Assembly (NCBI GenBank): GCA_964454015.1
Contig: CAYVQF010000078.1
Location: 1 to 21,741 of the forward strand
Source: CAYVQF01 sp964454015
Lineage (GTDB): Bacteria; Myxococcota_A; Bradymonadia; UBA4248
Length of the DNA stretch: 21,741 bases
Direction: 5' to 3'
The number at the start of each line of letters is the position of its first letter. Position 1 is the first letter of the stretch. A program made the position numbers and the translations under genes. The notes beneath the pieces were generated by a model, which was given only the letters and a program-made list of their open reading frames with translations, made no database searches and was not told where the DNA came from. Positions 17,110 to 21,741 of this stretch are shown piece after piece.

Positions 17110-17388
17110 ATGAAGCTTCTTAACCGATGCCCTTTTGCTTTGACCCTATTTTTCGCGACCCAGCTATCTCTGGTCGTCGCCTGTGACAGCACCTCTGAGC
17201 TCTGCTCAGAAGACCGAGACTGCGTCGCCCTCTGCCTGCAGTACGGACACCCAGAAGAGAGCGCGACTTGCATCGACGGATCATGCCACTGCCTCATCGA
17301 AGAGGTGGCCGTAGAAGACACCGTTGAAGCCGAGAGCCAAGACGAAACGAATTCTGAACGCAACGAGGGCGCTGAAAGCAACCCATAG
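17110..17388 (+). CDS. Small cysteine-rich lipoprotein
   Basis: The product is 92 aa. ATG 17110 is preceded by GGAG at 17099-17102 with a 7-nt gap. A signal peptide (MKLLNRCPFALTLFFATQ) ends at a VVAC lipobox with Cys25; the +2 residue is Asp, as in the divergent large lipoprotein. The mature protein has a compact Cys core of about 40 residues: C-x6-C-x5-C-x3-C-x11-C-x4-C-x1-C, reading DCVALC and then CIDGSCHC. This resembles EGF-like or nodule-type (NCR/knottin) spacing. The tail (about 30 aa) is strongly acidic with many Glu and Asn. It is probably a lipid-anchored, disulfide-bonded domain in the periplasm or at the outer membrane. The gene converges on recF with a 2-bp gap. I do not recognise a named family. 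Confidence 0.75.
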   Translation: MKLLNRCPFALTLFFATQLSLVVACDSTSELCSEDRDCVALCLQYGHPEESATCIDGSCHCLIEEVAVEDTVEAESQDETNSERNEGAESNP

Positions 17389-17390
17389 CC

Positions 17391-18506
17391 TCATCCCTGT
17401 CCATCCAGATGACCCTCCCGCATATGCCAAACGCGCACGGCATCGCTCCCAGACAAGAGCGACGGGTTGGTGCTGGTGATGAACACCTGTCCTAAAAAAC
17501 CCTCGAGAAAGGCAAAGAGTTGTTGATTTCGCTTAGCATCCAACTCGCTGGAGATGTCATCGAGGAGGAGGATGGGCTCCACACCAAAACGATCGCGTAA
17601 CACGATGATCTCAGCGATTTTGAGTGCCAGAACCAAGGCTCGATGCTGGCCTTGACTGGCGTGAAGTCGTGCTGGTCTTCCATCGAGGTGGATATCGAAA
17701 TCATCCCGATGAGGTCCGACGAGTGAGCTCCCGCGCTTGATCTCTTCCCGTCTTTTGGCCTGCAAAGCCGCGCTAAGGTACGCCTCTATCTCCGCTGAAG
17801 AGTAGGGACGATTCAAGTCGACGTCGTCGACCCACGTCGGGTAGTAGCGAACGTCCACAGGCAACTCAGGCCCAAAAATCTGCGCAAATGTGCCCTTGAT
17901 CTCCTCTTGCAGCACCGACAGATAACGCAAGCGCCCACTGAGCACCTCACTACCATGCCCGACCAATTGCGCATCGAAGGCCGCCAACACCTCCTTCTCA
18001 CCGCGCGGGTCTCGCAACAGCATATTTCGCCGCTTCAACACGGCGTTGTAGGCCTCCAGATCCTGGAGGTAGCTTGGGCGCACATTGAAAACAGCCTTAT
18101 CAACAAAGGCTCGGCGCTCTTTAGGACTGTTCTTGAACAGGTGAACGTCCTCGGGAACGAAGAGAACCACCCGAATGACACCGAGATAGTCACTCAAACG
18201 CCGACTCGCCCGCCCATCGACAAAGATCTTACGAGAACCTCTACCCAACTCGACGCGTACCGTCCCTGCCTGCGCATTGCCCTCGACGGCAGCGACGACC
18301 GTCGCCGCCTCACTATCGAAACGCAACAGGTCCACGGCGCTATAAGTGCGAAAACCTCGCAAAGCACCAAGACAAAAAATGGCTTCCAGGAGGTTGCTCT
18401 TGCCTTGCCCGTTTTCGCCGACAATGAGGTTGAAGCGCGGGTGCACTTCGATGTGGTCGTCCCAGAGATTCCGGAAAGAACGAAAAGCAAGGGAACTCAG
18501 ATACAT
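17391..18506 (-). CDS. recF: DNA replication and repair protein RecF
   Basis: RecF is an SMC/ABC-like ATPase that works with RecO and RecR to load RecA at single-strand gaps. At 371 aa it is of normal family length. Residues 1-20 (MYLSSLAFRSFRNL) are the typical start. Walker A is GENGQGKSN at 30-38 with Lys36, the ABC signature region contains LHASQGQHRALVLALK, and Walker B is ILLLDDISSELD. The start ATG at 18506 lies 1 nt after the dnaN stop (TAG-T-ATG), so translation is coupled to dnaN. It ends 2 bp from the convergent small lipoprotein gene. The usual downstream gyrB is absent here. Confidence 0.95.
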   Translation of the reverse strand: MYLSSLAFRSFRNLWDDHIEVHPRFNLIVGENGQGKSNLLEAIFCLGALRGFRTYSAVDLLRFDSEAATVVAAVEGNAQAGTVRVELGRGSRKIFVDGRASRRLSDYLGVIRVVLFVPEDVHLFKNSPKERRAFVDKAVFNVRPSYLQDLEAYNAVLKRRNMLLRDPRGEKEVLAAFDAQLVGHGSEVLSGRLRYLSVLQEEIKGTFAQIFGPELPVDVRYYPTWVDDVDLNRPYSSAEIEAYLSAALQAKRREEIKRGSSLVGPHRDDFDIHLDGRPARLHASQGQHRALVLALKIAEIIVLRDRFGVEPILLLDDISSELDAKRNQQLFAFLEGFLGQVFITSTNPSLLSGSDAVRVWHMREGHLDGQG

Positions 18507-18507
18507 A

Positions 18508-19623
18508 CTAAAACTGCATGGGCATCACGATATAGAGCACGTCGTCGCGCACCGGATCGCGTACCACGCTGGGTGATTCCGTGTCGATCAACTCGATGAT
18601 CACCTCATCTCCCTCGATGACGCTCAGAACATCGAGGATGTACCGGTAATTGAAGCCGGCAGAGACACCCTTTCCCTTGTAATCGCAATCGATGGAGTCT
18701 TTGACCTCGCCGGCCTCAGCGTCATAGGCATAAATCTCGAGTTGACCCTCTTTGAGCGTTAGACGGGTGTTCCCGAGCTTCGCCGTGTATAGCGCAGCGC
18801 GCTTGATGGCTTGCGTCAAAGCACCTTTGGACAGAACCGCCCGGTGCTCGAGGTCACTGGGGATGACCTTGGAGAAATTGGGAAAGCGCCCTGGAATGAG
18901 GCGCACGGCCAAGGCCGTCTTCTCCGTTTGAACCAGGAGATCCTCCTTCTCGACATCGATGGCGATGGTGCCGCTACCATCGATGTTACGTCGCAACTCG
19001 TTGAGACCTTTACGGGGAATGATGACCCCTTTGCGCAAGACCTCAGGCACGACCTGGGGAGGAGGATCAATCTGGACGTCGATCTTAGAGAGGCGATGCC
19101 CATCGGTCGATACCATCTGGGCAACACCACTCTCGCTGATGCTGAAAAGCGCTCCCGTGAAAGCGGCCCGCGACTCGTCCGTTGAAATGCTGAAATGGGT
19201 CTTCTCAATCATGTCGAGCCACAGCATGGCTGGCATCTGCACGGGCAAATCTTCGCGGATCACGGGAATGTTGGGAAACTCATCGCCGTGGTTGCCTGCG
19301 ATCCGCGCCTTCAGTTTACCCGACTCCAAATTGACCCACTGGTTGGACTCCAGACTCAGTGAGACCTCACCTGGTGCCAACGACTTGACCGTCTCAAAGA
19401 AGCGCTTGGCTACCAGGGCCACACGACCCGTTTTGGCGACATTGGCCGGAGATCGGGTGTTGACGGAAACATCCAGATCGGTCCCCTGCACCGATATGGT
19501 GCCGTCCTTATGCGCCTCAACCAAACAAGAGCTCAAAATGGCGAGGGTCGATTTCTGGGCGCAAACGCCTTGTATGCGAAACAGAACTTCGCTCAAAAGA
19601 TCTCGATCGATGGTGAACTTCAT
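18508..19623 (-). CDS. dnaN: DNA polymerase III sliding clamp (beta subunit)
   Basis: DnaN is the ring-shaped processivity clamp that tethers the replicative polymerase and many repair proteins to DNA. At 371 aa it matches the family length. The N-terminus (MKFTIDRDLLSEVLFRIQGV, then STLAILSSCLVEA) and the C-terminus (VRDDVLYIVMPMQF) are diagnostic, the latter corresponding to the usual VMPMRL tail that lies next to the partner-binding pocket. Three clamp subdomains of similar size fit the length. AAGG lies 8 nt before the ATG. The gene follows dnaA after a 307-bp spacer that contains DnaA boxes, and it is followed directly by recF. Confidence 0.96.
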   Translation of the reverse strand: MKFTIDRDLLSEVLFRIQGVCAQKSTLAILSSCLVEAHKDGTISVQGTDLDVSVNTRSPANVAKTGRVALVAKRFFETVKSLAPGEVSLSLESNQWVNLESGKLKARIAGNHGDEFPNIPVIREDLPVQMPAMLWLDMIEKTHFSISTDESRAAFTGALFSISESGVAQMVSTDGHRLSKIDVQIDPPPQVVPEVLRKGVIIPRKGLNELRRNIDGSGTIAIDVEKEDLLVQTEKTALAVRLIPGRFPNFSKVIPSDLEHRAVLSKGALTQAIKRAALYTAKLGNTRLTLKEGQLEIYAYDAEAGEVKDSIDCDYKGKGVSAGFNYRYILDVLSVIEGDEVIIELIDTESPSVVRDPVRDDVLYIVMPMQF

Positions 19624-19686
19624 AACGTGACCTTTGTTCTGCGCGACTTCAAAAGACGCGGCGACTCTCTGGAGGCAAGACTAAGC

Positions 19687-19714
19687 AATATAGTGAACAA
19701 GAAATCAAGAACAA
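19687..19714 (-). promoter_or_regulatory. Possible dnaN promoter
   Basis: On the minus strand, TATATT (19692 to 19687) differs from the -10 consensus at one position. TTGTTC (19714 to 19709) is a weak -35, 16 bp upstream. This would give a leader of roughly 55-60 nt before dnaN. It lies inside the candidate origin, next to DnaA boxes, so DnaA binding could influence it. The assignment is based on consensus only. Confidence 0.35.
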
Positions 19715-19744
19715 GAATTGTCGTCACAGTAGGGGCGGTGGATA

Positions 19745-19753
19745 TGTGGATAA
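19745..19753 (-). promoter_or_regulatory. DnaA box, perfect match
   Basis: The minus strand reads TTATCCACA, identical to the consensus high-affinity DnaA box. It lies in the dnaA-dnaN spacer. Confidence 0.75.
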
Positions 19754-19833
19754 CACATAAAAGTACTCAAAATACAATGGAATTGATCCGCGATGCCTGT
19801 GGGAAGAACATGTGGATTGACCTGAGAAAAAGC

Positions 19834-19842
19834 TGTGGACAA
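19834..19842 (-). promoter_or_regulatory. DnaA box, one mismatch
   Basis: The minus strand reads TTGTCCACA, a common functional variant of TTATCCACA. It has the same orientation as the perfect box 89 bp away. Confidence 0.6.
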
Positions 19843-19930
19843 AGGACCTGGAGATCGAAGGACCCGATTTGAGCACAGGAAGCACAGAGGCTGTCTACAG
19901 ACTTGCACACACAAGCTCCACAGGGAATCG

Positions 19931-21415
19931 TTAGTTCAGGAGTATGCGCTCGATGGCGTCAACATCGGCTTTAATGGCGGGGTCTTCGCGATCATCGAGG
20001 GCACTCTTGATGCGCTGGCAAGCATTGAGGACGGTCGTGTGGTCCTTACAGAAGGTGCGACCTAGATCGGGAAAGGAAAGGTTGGTGTGTTGTCGTGCCA
20101 GGTACATGGCGATCTGTCGCGGATAGGCGATGGGCTTGGTGCGTACCCGGCCCAGGATGTCTTTTGCGGAAACATTGAAGTAGGAGCACACGGTTTTGAT
20201 GATGCGATCAGGTGTCAACTGCGAAATCCGTTGCTTCAGAAAGGGCTCAATGACGGACTCGGCTAGGCTGAGCGTGAGTGGCTCGTTGTTGAGTTTGGCC
20301 CGCGCAGTTACCCGTTTGAGGCAGCCTTCGAGTTCGCGAATGTTGGTGACGATCTGGCGAGCGATGTAGACACCGACCTCATGGGGGAGAGCCAGGCCTT
20401 CTCGCGCTGCTTTTTTGTTGAGAATGGCGACCTTGGTCTCGAGATCAGGGGCCTGGATGTCGGCGAGGAGACCCCAATTGAAACGACTCTGAAGGCGCTC
20501 TTCGAGACGAGGAATCTCCTGGGGGGACTTGTCACTGGTGAGGATGATTTGTTTGAGGTTGTTGTAGAGGGCGTTGAAGGTGTGGAAAAACTCCTCCTGC
20601 GTGCGCTCCTTGCCAGCAATGAACTGGATGTCGTCGATGAGCAGCACGTCGCATTGCGTTCGATAGCGCTCGCGAAAACTGTGCATCTCTTTGCGCTCGA
20701 TGCCAGTGATCAGCTCGTTCATGAACTGTTCACTCGACAAGTAGCAGACCCGCAAGCCCGTATTGGCTACCACAGCGTTGCCAATGGCGTGGATGAGGTG
20801 GGTCTTGCCCAAGCCAACACCGCCGTAAATAAAGAGCGGATTGTAACTCTCGGCGGGTCTCTCTGCCACGCCGCGAGCGGCGGCGTGAGCGAATTCATTT
20901 GAACCGCCAACCACAAAATTGTCGAAAGTGTAATCGGGGTTCAAATGGGAGCGCAAAGAACGGTCGACGCTCGCATGGCTCGAGGCACGCAAATGCGCCG
21001 TTCCAGAAGGGGGACGGGCATCGCTTTGCGCAAGGTCGGACCCATCGTCCTCGGCCCAAGGAAGGCTAGGTTGCTCTTTCAGAGACGGTTGAACAACGAG
21101 ATCGATGGCCACTTCTTGGCCAAGACTGGCGAAGGCAGCAGCATGAAGAACTTCCAAAAAATGCTGGCTGATCCACTGTTTGTAATGGTCATTGGCGACC
21201 TCCAAGACCAAGCGATTGCCGTCCAATCCGCGATTCACCAAAGTCTTCAGCCAAATGTTGTATTGGTCTGTACGAAGGTGTTCCTGCAGATAGGCGACGA
21301 AATTCTCCCAATTCTCCGGTTGCATCTTTTCCATGTGGCGTTGTTGCTCGCGACGAGCCACGGCATTGAACTGCAAAGACAAGGGGTCCGGTTTCGGCGA
21401 TAGGGTGCTAGGCAT
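19931..21415 (-). CDS. dnaA: Chromosomal replication initiator protein DnaA
   Basis: DnaA is the AAA+ ATPase that binds DnaA boxes and melts oriC. From ATG 21415 the product is 494 aa. Domain I (NWENFVAYLQEHLRTDQYNIWLK at about 35-57, shown with the typical Trp and Tyr positions) is followed by a variable linker at about 105-155. Walker A is GGVGLGKT near 198-205, Walker B is LLIDDIQFI near 258, LTSDKSP follows as sensor I, and RLQSRF supplies the Arg finger region. The C-terminal DNA-binding domain has the DnaA signature around KDHTTVLNACQRI. The start is uncertain. ATG 21415 has AAGGA only 3 nt upstream. ATG 21334 (467 aa, the length of E. coli DnaA) has no clear site but fits the domain I start. 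The frame stays open to 21727, without family-like residues upstream. Confidence 0.95.
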   Translation of the reverse strand: MPSTLSPKPDPLSLQFNAVARREQQRHMEKMQPENWENFVAYLQEHLRTDQYNIWLKTLVNRGLDGNRLVLEVANDHYKQWISQHFLEVLHAAAFASLGQEVAIDLVVQPSLKEQPSLPWAEDDGSDLAQSDARPPSGTAHLRASSHASVDRSLRSHLNPDYTFDNFVVGGSNEFAHAAARGVAERPAESYNPLFIYGGVGLGKTHLIHAIGNAVVANTGLRVCYLSSEQFMNELITGIERKEMHSFRERYRTQCDVLLIDDIQFIAGKERTQEEFFHTFNALYNNLKQIILTSDKSPQEIPRLEERLQSRFNWGLLADIQAPDLETKVAILNKKAAREGLALPHEVGVYIARQIVTNIRELEGCLKRVTARAKLNNEPLTLSLAESVIEPFLKQRISQLTPDRIIKTVCSYFNVSAKDILGRVRTKPIAYPRQIAMYLARQHTNLSFPDLGRTFCKDHTTVLNACQRIKSALDDREDPAIKADVDAIERILLN

Positions 21416-21741
21416 AGGTCCTTGGAGGCTAATGCGTGACAAAACAATACGCAAGGATTCATTTCGGCTGGCAGCTATCGCTAGAACAAGGTGCAACGAC
21501 AAATCGCACATCTTCATGATGTGCCTGCGTGCCGCAAATGGCCTACCATGGCACGGGCCTAGGCAAAGAAAGACGACGCTCGCAAAAGGAAGCGCGAGCG
21601 ACTCCGCGCATGCTGCTGCGCGGTGCCCACAATGCGGTGCGAAGCTACTGTCAACTCGCTTGGGGGTCAAGTGTCTGATGACCTCGCGGAAGGGCGTGAT
21701 GATCCATGAGGACACTTCCTTTGCCAAGGCTTGACCTCTGT
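21416..21741. other. dnaA upstream region, no recognised gene
   Basis: These 326 bases precede dnaA. The dnaA frame remains open on the minus strand but its translation does not look like DnaA. No consensus DnaA box is seen. A perfect 7-bp inverted repeat (GCACATC, 5-nt spacer, GATGTGC) lies at 21506-21524. On the minus strand a TTGACA (21654 to 21649) has no matching -10 at the usual distance. The region should hold the dnaA promoter, but I cannot place it. Confidence 0.4.

Larger units (their letters stand above)
19624..19930. other. oriC: Candidate chromosomal replication origin oriC (dnaA-dnaN spacer)
   Basis: This 307-bp non-coding region between dnaA and dnaN is clearly richer in A and T than the surrounding genes, especially about 19681-19790. 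It holds a perfect DnaA box (19745-19753), a one-mismatch box (19834-19842) and a weaker two-mismatch site (19811-19819, TGTGGATTG), all in the same orientation. The AT-rich stretch 19754-19785 next to the perfect box is a plausible unwinding element. The dnaA-dnaN spacer is a common oriC location in bacteria, and a parS site lies 10.4 kb away. Box density is modest, so part of the origin could be elsewhere. Confidence 0.65.

Overview
This window looks like the replication-origin neighbourhood of a Gram-negative, GC-rich, deltaproteobacterium-like chromosome. A member of the Myxococcota or the Bradymonadales group is my best guess from gene style, not from a search. The lipid A gene lpxB implies an LPS outer membrane. 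The large Ser/Thr kinases with transmembrane and periplasmic modules, and the FG-GAP/Cys-rich lipoprotein, are typical of predatory or multicellular delta-group genomes.

Left part (1-9365, + strand): a hypothetical Ala/Pro-rich protein with a very basic N-terminus, then lpxB, recC and recB. These four genes are tightly packed (18 nt, a 4-nt overlap, 6 nt) and read as one operon. recC and recB encode the core of the RecBC(D) double-strand-break repair enzyme, and RecB keeps both helicase and nuclease motifs. No recD follows. The last codons and stop of recB lie inside a near-perfect ParB-binding parS site (9354-9369, 15/16 to the canonical sequence, 14-bp perfect palindrome).

Middle part (9377-17388): an accessory signalling and cell-envelope block. 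It holds a membrane pseudokinase with TPR-like helices and a periplasmic FGE/SUMF1-like domain (-), a small divergent winged-helix protein (+), a zinc-ribbon Ser/Thr kinase with intact catalytic motifs (-), a 905-aa lipoprotein with five tandem Cys-rich modules, FG-GAP repeats and a CARDB-like end (-), and a divergent 92-aa Cys-rich lipoprotein (+). The two lipoproteins share a 201-bp promoter region with two inverted repeats.

Right part (17391-21741, - strand): the replication-initiation cluster dnaA-dnaN-recF. The 307-bp dnaA-dnaN spacer is relatively AT-rich and carries one perfect DnaA box plus two degenerate boxes in the same orientation, so it is the candidate oriC. The candidate parS lies about 10.4 kb from this origin, as expected for the ParB-dependent origin segregation centre. 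The accessory signalling and lipoprotein genes sit between parS and oriC.
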